64,000 nt of DNA, from NCBI GenBank assembly GCA_026392115.1, contig JAPLCQ010000092.1, forward strand, positions 1 to 64,000, given 5' to 3'. Under the pieces are notes generated by a model. That model searched no databases, was not told the origin of the DNA, and worked only from the letters and a program-made list of their open reading frames with translations. The translations under genes and the position numbers were made by a program. Of this stretch, positions 1 to 8,878 are shown piece by piece (within the stretch, counting starts at the first letter, position 1; the number at the start of each line of letters is the position of its first letter). Source of the DNA: Armatimonadota bacterium. Its GTDB lineage: Bacteria > Armatimonadota > Chthonomonadetes > Chthonomonadales > CAJBBX01.

Positions 1-1186
1 CCGACGCCTTGTCGCCCGCCGGGGCCAGCCAGAGCTCCTCCGGGCGGCCCGTGAAGCCTCCGGCCGCGATCAGGTTGAAGACGCGCACGGCGATGACCGC
101 CGAACCCGCCTGCACCAGCGAAGCCGGAACCCGGTACTCCCGCACGATGGAGGCGTCGGGGTAGGGCCCGCCCGAGGCGCCGATCTCCTCCCCGTTGAAG
201 TAGGTCACGTCCCGGTCGGCGATGGGCCCCAGGTGAAGGAGCAGCTCCTTGCCCGCCCACGCCGCAGGGATCTCCACGGTGCGCCGGTACCAGACGGCGC
301 CGTCGATGTCCAGACGCGGGGTGTTGGCCTCCCAGGCGCCCGGGAGCGGCATGGTCCGCCACTCGCCCGGCGGGGTGGCGCCCGCCAGGCCCGCGGCGAA
401 GCCGCTGTTGCCCGGGTCCTTCATCATGACGCCGATGTACCAGTCGTTCATCGTCTTCTCGTAGGCCGCCTGGCCCAGCGGGGCGTCGGCGCCGGCCGGC
501 GGCGTCTTGGCCAGCAGGTCGCGATAGTCCTTATCGCCCTTGAGCCAGTCGGGCAGCATCCACGACTCGGCCGGGGTGCCGCCCACGTCGGCCTGGATGA
601 GCCCCACGGGCGCTCCCAGGCGGCGGTGCAGCTCGCGGCCGAAGAAGTAGGCCACGCCGGAGAAGTTCGCCACGCTTGTCGGGGTGCAGGGAGCCCATGA
701 TCCGGCGCAGTCGAGCTGCGGGCCGGGCGCGGCGGTGCGCGGCGCGGCGAAGAGGCGGATGGCGGGGTAGTCGGCCGCCCGCGTCTCGACCGCCCCGTCG
801 CGCGACTGGCTCACGGGCCAGACCATGTTCGATTGGCCCGACGCCACCCAGACCTCGCCCACCATGACGTCGCGCACCGTCAGCGTCTCGGCGCCGGAGG
901 TGACGCGCATCTCGTGGGGGCCACCGGCGGCAAGGGGCTTCAGCCGCAGGCGCCAGACGCCGTCGGCCCCGGCGGCGGCGGAGGCGCTCTGGCCCGCCAC
1001 GCGGACGGTCACCCGTGCCCCGGGCGACGCCCAGCCCCAGACCGGCGCGGCCATGCCCCGCTGGAGCATGGCGTGGTCGCCCAGCAGCGCGGGGAGCCTG
1101 AGGGAGCCGGCGGGTGGCTCCGCCAGACCCGTGGCGGGCGTCAGAGCCACTGCCAGCGCCGCCGCGATGAACGCCATGGGCGCCAT
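1..1186 (-). CDS. Sialate O-acetylesterase-like esterase, C-terminus off the window
   Basis: Probable secreted SGNH-type esterase that removes acetyl groups from glycans. The ORF track omits it because it runs off the left edge; I translated it from the minus strand. The start ATG at 1186 gives a hydrophobic signal peptide, followed by the family motif WVASGQSNM with the nucleophile Ser, the block VAYFFGRELHRRLGAPVGLI and GGTPAESW. A galactose-binding-like insertion (around GAVWYRRTVEIP) follows, as in many sialate O-acetylesterases. The C-terminal catalytic Asp/His block lies outside the window. The start is 7 nt after the stop of the DUF5107 gene, so it is the last visible gene of a GH51-DUF5107-esterase operon. 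Confidence 0.85.
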   Translation of the reverse strand, partial: MAPMAFIAAALAVALTPATGLAEPPAGSLRLPALLGDHAMLQRGMAAPVWGWASPGARVTVRVAGQSASAAAGADGVWRLRLKPLAAGGPHEMRVTSGAETLTVRDVMVGEVWVASGQSNMVWPVSQSRDGAVETRAADYPAIRLFAAPRTAAPGPQLDCAGSWAPCTPTSVANFSGVAYFFGRELHRRLGAPVGLIQADVGGTPAESWMLPDWLKGDKDYRDLLAKTPPAGADAPLGQAAYEKTMNDWYIGVMMKDPGNSGFAAGLAGATPPGEWRTMPLPGAWEANTPRLDIDGAVWYRRTVEIPAAWAGKELLLHLGPIADRDVTYFNGEEIGASGGPYPDASIVREYRVPASLVQAGSAVIAVRVFNLIAAGGFTGRPEELWLAPAGDKAS

Positions 1187-1193
1187 GTTCGCC

Positions 1194-3203
1194 TCACGCC
1201 CCCGCCATGCGGAAGTCGATGCTCCGGGGCGGCGGGCACTCCGTCCGCACTCGGGCGCGCAGCTCATCGTTCACCTCGACGCCCGTCTCGGCGGCCATGC
1301 GCCGCTCGTGGTAGGCGAACCAGAGGTCGGTCAGCGTCACCTCGCCCTCGCGGATCGTGGCGAAGCTGTGCGCGAAGATGCGCTCCACGCCCTCGGTCTG
1401 CCCGGTGGCTAGCGCGGCGCGGGCCCAATGGAGGAGCATCCGCTCGTGGGAGCGCACCTCCTCGGGCAGACCGCGTACGAACTCCATCACTTCGGCGTGG
1501 TGGCCCGCGTCGGCCAGCGCCTGGGCCAGCTCGATGGCCGGCGGCGCGGTCCGCGGCCCCGCCTGCCAGGCCTGGCGGAGGAGGCTCAGGGCCTCGGCGG
1601 CGTCGCCGGCCCGCTGGGCGGCCACTGAGAGGTTCCGCAGGGCCCAGCCGTTGGGTTCGCACTCCAGCGACCTGCGCCAGGCCGCGCGGGCGCCCTCGGT
1701 GTCCCGCGCCTCCATGCGCAGGTTGCCCAGGTGCCACCAGGTCAGCCAGTCGCCGCCCGTATCACCCGCGAGGCTATGCTCCAGCGCCGCGGCCCATTCC
1801 GGCTGGGTCATCAGCGCGCCGGGACCGGCCTCAGGCGCCCGGCCGGGCAGCGAACCCGCCTCAAGCAGCGCGAGCCAGGGCGATTCGTCGGCTCCGATGG
1901 CGTCGCGCGGGAAGGCGAGCGCCTCGGGGACGCGGTCCGGCTCGCCGGCCTTCGCCTTGCGCAGGCGCTCCAGCGCGCCCCAGCCGGAGCCACGGCGCAG
2001 GATGTCGGCCGGCGGCAGGTCGGCGATGAGCGCCATCCGCGCGTCGACCTCGGCCATGCGCGCCTCGGGGATGACGCCCTCGATGCGGGCGCCCACTTCG
2101 CCCCAGGCGGCGGGCCAGTCGGCGCCGTGGACCAGCGCCGGGTCGGCATCGACGTACCCGAACGCCTCGGTCCAGCTCCACTCGGTGCGGCCGGGCATGG
2201 GCAGCGTCTCCATCTGGGTGCGCGCCAGGCCAGCCTGTATCTCGATGTACGCGTGGCCCGGAGCGGCAAGGAACTCCTGCCACTGCCGCCCGCCCGCGCC
2301 CATGCCCCAGCAGAAGAGCTTGCGGCCGCGGAGCCGTTGCGTCGAGGCCTCGAAGAAGCCGGTGCCGTCGCCTCCCAGCGCGGCGACCCAGTGGCGCCGG
2401 TCGTCCGGGATGCGGGAGAAGAAGTCGGCGGCATGGGGACATCGGGTGCTGTAGGTCATGTCGCGGCCGCCGGCCTCGGGCAGGTCCACCACCTGGATGC
2501 TCGTCCAGTAGGGGTTGCAGAGGGCGCTTTCGGCGGGCACGACCACGCGCACGTCCTCGCGCTCGTCCACGGCGATGTTGGTCCACCAGTACATGGCGAT
2601 CTCATGCTCGTGGGGGTTGACGATGCGCATATGCGCGAAGAGGACCGGCGAGCCCTCGGGCAGGCTGAAGTCGATCTGCCACGCGTAGCCCTTCACGCGG
2701 TCCCACTCGTAGATGCGGAGGCCGGGCTCGCCGTCCGGGCCGTCCACGCGGGCGCAGAAGACCGGCGAGCAGGTGAGCCAGTGGTGCCCGACCTGCCCGG
2801 AGTTCCACTCGATGCCGCCGCTGAGCCAGGCGTTGCGCAGGGCCAGGTTGGTGGGCTGGAAGACCGGGTTGCGATGGAGCAGCTCGCGGCCCAGGGGCTT
2901 GTTCACCAGCGACATGAGCCGCCCGCCCGCGCCGGGCAGGAAGACGGCCCGGAGGATGTCGTTCTCCAGAACCAGCGAATCGAGGTCGCGCACCTCGCGG
3001 GAGCGGTCGTACTCGTCCTGCATGCGGTAGGGCAGCACGCGGTGCGCGGTGCGCCATCCCATATGGAGGCGGTCCTCCTCGGGCACGTCGTCGGCAAGGC
3101 CGATGGCGCTATCGTCCTCCGGCCCGCGGAACATGGGCAGCGGGTTCTCCGGGCCCATATTGGCCGCGGGGATCGTATAGGGCGCTTCGTACAGCCTGGT
3201 CAT
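1194..3203 (-). CDS. DUF5107 domain protein with C-terminal TPR-like repeats
   Basis: 669 aa. The N-terminal half matches the DUF5107 pattern: VLENDILRAVFLPGAGGRL, then SGGIEWNSGQVGH and a galactose-mutarotase-like beta-rich region with HEHEIAMYWWTN. The C-terminal third is helical, with TPR-like units (WWHLGNLRMEARDTEGARAA, then SVAAQRAGDAAEALSLL). DUF5107 proteins usually accompany glycosidases and are thought to bind or process carbohydrate; no reaction is assigned. There is no signal peptide, so it is probably cytoplasmic. At 669 aa it is shorter than the roughly 1000-aa TPR-bearing relatives. It lies 45 nt after the GH51 gene and 7 nt before the esterase, with a GAGGCAAGG-like ribosome-binding site. 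Confidence 0.82.
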   Translation of the reverse strand: MTRLYEAPYTIPAANMGPENPLPMFRGPEDDSAIGLADDVPEEDRLHMGWRTAHRVLPYRMQDEYDRSREVRDLDSLVLENDILRAVFLPGAGGRLMSLVNKPLGRELLHRNPVFQPTNLALRNAWLSGGIEWNSGQVGHHWLTCSPVFCARVDGPDGEPGLRIYEWDRVKGYAWQIDFSLPEGSPVLFAHMRIVNPHEHEIAMYWWTNIAVDEREDVRVVVPAESALCNPYWTSIQVVDLPEAGGRDMTYSTRCPHAADFFSRIPDDRRHWVAALGGDGTGFFEASTQRLRGRKLFCWGMGAGGRQWQEFLAAPGHAYIEIQAGLARTQMETLPMPGRTEWSWTEAFGYVDADPALVHGADWPAAWGEVGARIEGVIPEARMAEVDARMALIADLPPADILRRGSGWGALERLRKAKAGEPDRVPEALAFPRDAIGADESPWLALLEAGSLPGRAPEAGPGALMTQPEWAAALEHSLAGDTGGDWLTWWHLGNLRMEARDTEGARAAWRRSLECEPNGWALRNLSVAAQRAGDAAEALSLLRQAWQAGPRTAPPAIELAQALADAGHHAEVMEFVRGLPEEVRSHERMLLHWARAALATGQTEGVERIFAHSFATIREGEVTLTDLWFAYHERRMAAETGVEVNDELRARVRTECPPPRSIDFRMAGA

Positions 3204-3248
3204 GCCTTGCCTCGTTTCCCCGGCGCGCAGCGGTGCGAGCGCCGGCCA

Positions 3249-5603
3249 CTACTGGGAGCTGAACTCGATGAGCGTGACGGAGAGCGGCGGGAACTCACCG
3301 GATACGATACCGCCCGCCACAGGCGCCTTGATCGATCGTGCGGCGATCCTGCCCGGCTCCTGCATGGTGTTGCGATCCGACAGCCCTCCCCGCACCTGCC
3401 AGGCCCGGGCGCGACGACCGCGGAGCCCGCCGGCGACCTCCACCTCGCCCCGTACGGCATCCTTGGCGGCGTTCACGATCTTCAGGACCAGCCTCTTGCC
3501 GTCCTCGCTCCGAGTGGCGGCGATGTTCAGCGGGCCGGGGTTGTCGCAAGAGACCAGCTTCGGCTGGAAGTGGTCCCGGTAGAGCTTCATCACCACGTAG
3601 TTCGGCGCCGGGAACCAGCCCAGATGGTCCAGGTTGATGAAGGCGTTGTCCCAGTCCGTGGCGTCGGTCCGGCGCAGGAAGAGGGCCGGCGTGGCCATCT
3701 GCACGACCCCGCAGGAGCGCTCCATGACGTTGAGGTAGCCTCCCGCGAAGAGGCCCGTGCGCCAGTCGGTGCTCTGGGCGTTCCACTCGGTGACGGCCAG
3801 CTTCACGGCGGGGTTGGGGCCCGCGGCGATCAGCTTCTCGTAGCGCTTCCAGATCGCCTCGAAGGTGGCCGGTGCGGTGGCGTAGTTGTTCGGATCCTCG
3901 TAGAAGTGGTAGCTGATGAAATCGATGTTCCGTCCGCACAGCTCCAGCAGCCGGGCGTCTTCCTTCTCATAGAAGGTGCAGGCGTAGAGCTTGAGGCCCG
4001 GCCAGCGCTGCTTGAGTTCCCGCGCCACCCGGTCCGCCACCTTGCCGTAGCGCTCGACGCCCATGCCCCAGGTCTCGTTGTCCAGCTCCCAGTGCGTCAC
4101 GTTGTAGGGCTCCGCGTCGCCGTGGGTGGCGCGCAGGCGGCCCATGGGCGTCTCCGGCCCGCCGTTGCAGTACTCGACCCACTCCAGGGCCTCGCGGACG
4201 TACTCCTCCTCCTTGCTCGGGTCGGCCCACGAGCCCAGGTTCACCACGATCAGCGGCTCGCAGCCCACGGTGCGGCAGAGGCGGATGTACTCCGAGACGC
4301 CGAAGCCGTTGCTGTCCCACTCGCCCCAGACGTAGTTGCGGAAGGGTTGCCGGTCGTGCTGCGGACCCACGGCCTTCTTCCAACGGTAGATGGAGGCGAA
4401 GCAGCCGCCGGGCCAGCGGATGATGGGCGCTTGGAGGCCCTTCACCGCGGCCAGCAGGTCGGTGCGGCAACCGGTCTTGATGTAGTCGCTGCGGGTCATG
4501 GAGACCATGTCGACCCAGACCTCGCCCTGCCCCTCGTAGGCTATCACCAGCGTGGCCTGCGGGTCGGTGCGCTTGGGCCGCAGCGTGAAGCGGTACTCCT
4601 TGAGCTCCGCCGTGGGCCTGGGCAGGCGGGCGCGGGCCAGTTCGGAGCCGTCGGCGGCCAGCAGGGCCACCCATCCCGGAGCGACCTCGCCCTTGCCCGC
4701 GCTCCAGACCGAACCCGGGTAGCTCTTGCCGGCCACGGCGCTGTGCCGCTTCTGGGAGATGCCCGCCGCTTCGCCGGAGGGCGTAAGGCGCACGGCGAAG
4801 CCCGTGTTGGGCGACGGTGCGTAGCGGACCATCTCGGCGCGCTTGGAGCCTGCGGGATAGGCCGCCCACTGGTCGGGCAGCTCCATGCCGGGCGCCTCGG
4901 TGGCCAGGTTCAGGCCCAGGTCGCGCCCCTGCAGGTCGGTCACCTTCAGGTCGGTGTACTCGCCTCGGGTGGCCCAGAAGCCCACGCCCACGCCGCCGGA
5001 GCCGTGCGTGGCGTCGCGGAAGTCCAGCGACTTCTCGCCGTCGATCCAGCCCTGGATGTGGTCGCCCTCCACCCGGACGCGGATGGCGTACCAGCGGTTG
5101 GCCTCGATCTTGCCCGGCGTGCGCGGACCCACGGGGCGCCGGAGGTCGTTCTCTTCCACCTCCATCTGGTGCGCCGTGTTGCCCCAGCCGCCCAGGTTCC
5201 ACCAGTAGAAGCTCTTCTCGTCGCGGGCGCGGACGAGGATCAGGAAGCCCTCGCCGCCGTCCAGCTTGCGGGCGCGGAGGGTGAAATCGTAGTCGGTCCA
5301 CTTCGGGTCGCCGAAGACGCGCTTGACGTCGGTGGCCGGCTCATCCAGCGTCACCGCGCCCTGCTTGACGCTGAGGCCCGCCATGGCCGGAAACGCGCGG
5401 TCGCGCACCAGCTCGCCGTAGAGCCCGTCCTCCACCGAGTGGTAGATGTGCTCGAGGAACTGCCCGTAGATATGCGGGTTGATCTCCCCGACCACCCGGT
5501 CCGGGTCCACCACGGCCCGGGCCGACTGGGCCTGCGCCGCCGCGACGAAGAGAAGACAAGAAGTCGCCGCCAGCAGGAGGACGATTCGTGCCGAATCCAG
5601 CAT
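3249..5603 (-). CDS. Alpha-L-arabinofuranosidase, GH51 family
   Basis: 784 aa. The track ORF starts at 5816, but the ATG at 5603 gives a clean signal peptide (LLLAATSCLLFVAAAQAQ) after a GGGGG stretch, and the sequence upstream is relic DNA. After the GH51 opening (GQFLEHIYHSVEDGLYGE) there is a LamG/DUF1080-like beta-sandwich insertion (about residues 75-210), then a carbohydrate-binding-like stretch and the TIM barrel beginning IRWPGGCFASIYRWK. The acid/base Glu is in WELDNETWG (about residue 510) and the nucleophile Glu in AVTEWNAQ (about residue 605). It should release terminal arabinose from arabinan or arabinoxylan outside the cytoplasm. First gene of a minus-strand operon. Confidence 0.92.
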   Translation of the reverse strand: MLDSARIVLLLAATSCLLFVAAAQAQSARAVVDPDRVVGEINPHIYGQFLEHIYHSVEDGLYGELVRDRAFPAMAGLSVKQGAVTLDEPATDVKRVFGDPKWTDYDFTLRARKLDGGEGFLILVRARDEKSFYWWNLGGWGNTAHQMEVEENDLRRPVGPRTPGKIEANRWYAIRVRVEGDHIQGWIDGEKSLDFRDATHGSGGVGVGFWATRGEYTDLKVTDLQGRDLGLNLATEAPGMELPDQWAAYPAGSKRAEMVRYAPSPNTGFAVRLTPSGEAAGISQKRHSAVAGKSYPGSVWSAGKGEVAPGWVALLAADGSELARARLPRPTAELKEYRFTLRPKRTDPQATLVIAYEGQGEVWVDMVSMTRSDYIKTGCRTDLLAAVKGLQAPIIRWPGGCFASIYRWKKAVGPQHDRQPFRNYVWGEWDSNGFGVSEYIRLCRTVGCEPLIVVNLGSWADPSKEEEYVREALEWVEYCNGGPETPMGRLRATHGDAEPYNVTHWELDNETWGMGVERYGKVADRVARELKQRWPGLKLYACTFYEKEDARLLELCGRNIDFISYHFYEDPNNYATAPATFEAIWKRYEKLIAAGPNPAVKLAVTEWNAQSTDWRTGLFAGGYLNVMERSCGVVQMATPALFLRRTDATDWDNAFINLDHLGWFPAPNYVVMKLYRDHFQPKLVSCDNPGPLNIAATRSEDGKRLVLKIVNAAKDAVRGEVEVAGGLRGRRARAWQVRGGLSDRNTMQEPGRIAARSIKAPVAGGIVSGEFPPLSVTLIEFSSQ

Positions 5604-5729
5604 ATTGGAACCCCCGTAGAAGGCCGACCGGCGGGCCTCGCCCGACCAGGCCGGTGCGTAGGCGCTAGGTTCGGCCCCATGCGCGGCACTTCCTCCATAG
5701 GCGCGTGGGGAGAAGGAGAACCAGGGTAC

Positions 5730-5860
5730 AGACCGGAGACATGGGTTACACGTAGACCGGCGACATAGGTGACACTCGGTGCTGTCCTGACATGGCGTAG
5801 GAGGTGGACACGCCATGCCCTGGAGACGAGGTTGTCAAAGAGCGCTGCGCGGCCCCCGCC
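5730..5860 (+). mobile_element. Relic end of an IS481-type insertion sequence
   Basis: Two imperfect tandem copies of a 22-bp unit lie at 5730-5751 and 5754-5775 (AGACCGGAGACATGGGTTAC versus AGACCGGCGACATAGGTGAC at their 5' ends). Sequence of this kind sits at IS481-family termini. A coding start follows at 5815 with the residues MPW, which open many IS481 transposases; removing one C would give MPWREVVKER, closer to the family. The frame is lost after that and no DDE core is present. I infer an old, decayed IS end. The right boundary is approximate. Confidence 0.45.
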
Positions 5861-5972
5861 AACAAGCGGGCATGGCCAGACCCCAGATCAGGCCGTCAAA
5901 CCGCGGGTCGCAGCAGTCCGACGCTTGCAGCACCCCACCGGCGGTTCTACCACAGGCTGGAGGTAGGCCGCA

Positions 5973-6170
5973 ATGTGGGGAGGGTTTGACGGTTACGGTG
6001 TCGCGCTCACGGACGAGGACGAGGCGGCAGTGGAGGAGAAGCTCGCCCTGCAGTCCATTCCTGGCATGGCGGAGCCCATCCGCGAGGGCATGGCGACGCC
6101 CGTTGAGGAGTGCAGCGAGGAACCGGGATGGCCCGGGGGCCAGGAGCCCGGCGCCGGGATCACGACCTGA
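5973..6170 (+). pseudogene. Fragment of a Phd/YefM-type antitoxin gene
   Basis: A 65-codon ORF whose residues 24-53 read LALQSIPGMAEPIREGMATP followed by VEECSEEPGW. This closely resembles the C-terminal tail of Phd/YefM (prevent-host-death) antitoxins, where the final Trp is normally followed by a stop. Here the stop is missing and about 12 further codons are read. The N-terminal DNA-binding half is absent and no RelE-like toxin gene follows. It sits beside the IS481 relic in a 679-nt stretch with no intact gene. Recognition is from the tail only, so this is inference. Confidence 0.4.
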
Positions 6171-6282
6171 GGGCCTGGCTGGTTGCACCGCGGTTGTGCC
6201 GCGCTCACCATGGGTACACTCCCTTTGCAGCCGCTCCATGGCTGACCGGGAGCCGAGTATGATGGCGCGAGAGGGTGAGCCA

Positions 6283-7866
6283 ATGTCCAGACGCGAGTTC
6301 ATCGGCGCGGCCGCGGCCGCCGGGGTTGCGGCGACGCAAGGCCCCGAGCAGCGCCGCAGGCCCAACATGGTCGTCATCGTGGCAGACGACATGGGCTACT
6401 CCGACCCTGGCTGCTACGGCGGCGATGTCCACACACCGAACCTCGATGCTCTGGCCGCCGGCGGATTGCGCTTCACGCAGTGCTGCTCTACTGCTCGGTG
6501 CTGGCCCTCGCGCTCGTGCCTGCTCACCGGCTACTATGCCCAACAGGTGCGCATGGACCCGCCCGGCGAGCCGCTGCCGAAGTGGGCCCGCGTGATCCCG
6601 CACTATCTGCGTCCCGCCGGCTACCGCTGCTACCACTCGGGCAAGTGGCATCTCATGGGCGCGCCCAGGGTGGTGGCCGACGGCGGCTTCCACCGCTCCT
6701 ACGTCCTCCACGACCACGACAGGTTTTTCGACCCCAGGAACCACATGCTGGACGATCGCCCGCTCCGGCCCGTGGACCCGGACGAGGGCTACTACGCTCC
6801 CATCGCCATCGCGGACCACGCGGTCGGCTTTCTGCGCGAGCGTCAGGAGCAGCATGGCGACGAGCCGTTCTGCCTCTACCTGGCCTTCACCTCGCCCCAC
6901 TTCCCGCTCCACGCCCTGCGGGAGGACATCGACCGCTACCGCGAGACCTACCTGCGCGGCTGGGACGTGATGCGCACCGCCCGCTGGCGGCGCATGCGCG
7001 GCATGGGGCTGGTGAACTGCGAACTGCCGAAGCTGGAGCGCAAGGTGATCCCATCGTGGAACCGCACTCCCAAGGAGCTCTTGGACCTGGTGGGCGAGGG
7101 CGAGGCCCCGTACGCCGTGCCCTGGACCGAACTGAACCGCAAGCAGCAGGAGTTCCAGGCGCTGAAGATGGCCATCCACGCTGCCATGGTGGACCGAATG
7201 GACCAGGAGATCGGCCGTGTGCTGGACCAGGTGCGGGCCATGGGCGCGTGGGACGACACGGCGACCTTCTTCGTGTCGGACAACGGCGCCAGCGCCGAGC
7301 AGATGATCCGCGGCGACGAGCATGACAAGCGCCGAGCGCCGGGCTCGCGGGGCACGTTTCTCTGCCTGGGCCCCGGCTGGTCCTCCGCGGCCAACACGCC
7401 CTTCCGGCTGCACAAGTCGTGGGTCCACGAGGGCGGCATCTCGTCGCCGCTGATCATGCACTGGCCTCGGGGCATCGCCGATCGCGGCGAGTTGCGCCAC
7501 AGCCCCTGCCACTTCGTGGACATCCTGCCGACGCTGACGGACCTGGCCGGAGTTACGCCGGAGCCGACCTGGAACGGCCTGACGCCGCCCGCGCCGCCTG
7601 GGCGCAGCCTCATGCCCGCGGTCCGGAGCCATGCCGCCGTTCCGCGCGGCCCGCTCTACTTCCACCACGAAGGCCACCGCGCCCTGCGGGATGAGCCGTG
7701 GAAGCTGGTGTCGGTGAAGGGCGGCCCGTGGGAACTCTATGACCTGCGGACGGACCGATCAGAGCAGCACGACCTGAGCGCCAAGCACCCCGACCGCGTG
7801 GCCGCCATGGCCGCGTTGTGGCAGGCCATGGAGGATACGCACCGGGCGCAGGCCAGGACCGGATAG
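6283..7866 (+). CDS. Tat-exported sulfatase (arylsulfatase family)
   Basis: 527 aa from the ATG at 6283, chosen because GAGGG lies 7 nt upstream and it begins the Tat-like leader MSRREFIGAAAAAGVAA. The longer track ORF runs into the IS relic. Sulfatase hallmarks are the metal-binding VIVADDMGYSDPGCYGG (Asp35, Asp36) and the formylglycine site CWPSR at Cys73, within a CxPSR...LLTGYY block, so a formylglycine-generating enzyme is needed. Metal-site residues recur in FFVSDNGAS. The C-terminus has the usual PLYFHHEGHRALRDEPWKLV sub-domain. It probably desulfates polysaccharides alongside the neighbouring glycosidases. It converges on the Rpn-type gene, with 15 nt between them. Confidence 0.9.
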   Translation: MSRREFIGAAAAAGVAATQGPEQRRRPNMVVIVADDMGYSDPGCYGGDVHTPNLDALAAGGLRFTQCCSTARCWPSRSCLLTGYYAQQVRMDPPGEPLPKWARVIPHYLRPAGYRCYHSGKWHLMGAPRVVADGGFHRSYVLHDHDRFFDPRNHMLDDRPLRPVDPDEGYYAPIAIADHAVGFLRERQEQHGDEPFCLYLAFTSPHFPLHALREDIDRYRETYLRGWDVMRTARWRRMRGMGLVNCELPKLERKVIPSWNRTPKELLDLVGEGEAPYAVPWTELNRKQQEFQALKMAIHAAMVDRMDQEIGRVLDQVRAMGAWDDTATFFVSDNGASAEQMIRGDEHDKRRAPGSRGTFLCLGPGWSSAANTPFRLHKSWVHEGGISSPLIMHWPRGIADRGELRHSPCHFVDILPTLTDLAGVTPEPTWNGLTPPAPPGRSLMPAVRSHAAVPRGPLYFHHEGHRALRDEPWKLVSVKGGPWELYDLRTDRSEQHDLSAKHPDRVAAMAALWQAMEDTHRAQARTG

Positions 7867-7881
7867 GGCGCGCGCACGCCC

Positions 7882-8865
7882 CTACGCCGAGTAGATGCTC
7901 CTCAGTTCGGCCGGGCCCGCCACGGTGGTGAGGGCGTCCTTCACACGCTTCAGGGTCTCAACGCTCTCAATGCCGCGCAGCTCATCCATCTGCGCCAGGG
8001 CGGACTTGCCGAAGCGCAACTCGAGGCCCAGCTGCACGGCCTCCAACAGGCCCTGCCGGAGCCCCCTCGCCTCGCCCTCCCGGCGGCCGAGAGCAACGCC
8101 CTCCTGGCGGCCCCGCTCGATCGCCTTCATCTCGAACCTGGACATGTACTGCATCGTCGATCCACCCTCTTCCTCGTTCACCTCGCTCCAGAACCGGTCG
8201 TCGAGCTCCTCGGGGAGTTCCAGAACCCAGTCCATGAAGGTCATCAGTGCCGACGCCTTCCCTTGTGATACCCCCATCCGACGCATGTCGCGATAGAGCG
8301 CCTTGCGCCGCATGAAGCGCGACTCGGGACGCTTCCCGGCCGCCAGCGCCGCGAGATGCGCCGCAACCGCGATGCCGAACGGGTTCCCGCTCTCGGTGAG
8401 CGCCTCGGGCCGGTTGGCCCAGTCCATTAGTTTGACTACGGGGAAATCGAGCCGGACGCTGCAGCCCCACCGTGAGTAGCCGAAGCCATCGGGACGCCAC
8501 CCCGGCTCGCCGTCCGCCAGCACGGCAACGCTGACCGGTTGCCGACGAAACCGCTCGAGGATGCGCGTGTGGTACTGGAACATGCGGCTCGCGAACGCGG
8601 CGTCGCGTTGCGACTGCACCTCGATGTGCACCAGCACCCATGTGGGGGCGCCGTCGAGGAGCGCCACCTCGACCAACCGGTCCACGGCCCGCGGGCCCGC
8701 CGGCGCGCCCCTGATAGTCTGCGCCAGCTCCTTGTCCAGGAACTTGGGCTGCCGCGTCCAGTCGATGTCGGCGTGGGCCTCCGGCACGAACAGCTGCATG
8801 AATTCCGGGAAGAGCGCCTCGAGGATCGTCTTCCACGGGCTGTCGAACCTGCGGCGGGAGGCCAT
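7882..8865 (-). CDS. Rpn-family PD-(D/E)XK nuclease / putative transposase-like protein
   Basis: 327 aa from the ATG at 8865, supported by GAGGGCGACCG just upstream; the track start at 8994 would overlap the esterase gene. The region VDRLVEVALLDG...WVLVHIEVQSQRD (residues 61-88) is the degenerate PD-(D/E)XK core of the Rpn/transposase_31 (DUF4351-like) family, with Glu82 in the ExQ position. The C-terminus has a charged stretch ALGRREGEARGLRQGLLEA and a helical tail like DUF4351. Family members promote recombination or act in phage defence; the role here is unknown. It follows the two-domain esterase by 13 nt and probably shares its transcript. Confidence 0.78.
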   Translation of the reverse strand: MASRRRFDSPWKTILEALFPEFMQLFVPEAHADIDWTRQPKFLDKELAQTIRGAPAGPRAVDRLVEVALLDGAPTWVLVHIEVQSQRDAAFASRMFQYHTRILERFRRQPVSVAVLADGEPGWRPDGFGYSRWGCSVRLDFPVVKLMDWANRPEALTESGNPFGIAVAAHLAALAAGKRPESRFMRRKALYRDMRRMGVSQGKASALMTFMDWVLELPEELDDRFWSEVNEEEGGSTMQYMSRFEMKAIERGRQEGVALGRREGEARGLRQGLLEAVQLGLELRFGKSALAQMDELRGIESVETLKRVKDALTTVAGPAELRSIYSA

Positions 8866-8878
8866 CGGTCGCCCTCGC

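Noticed and set aside
1731-5768. 1345-codon plus-strand ORF over the GH51/DUF5107 genes
   Set aside because: It is a high-GC antisense shadow. It has no motif or ribosome-binding site, and the opposite strand carries clear GH51 and DUF5107 sequences.
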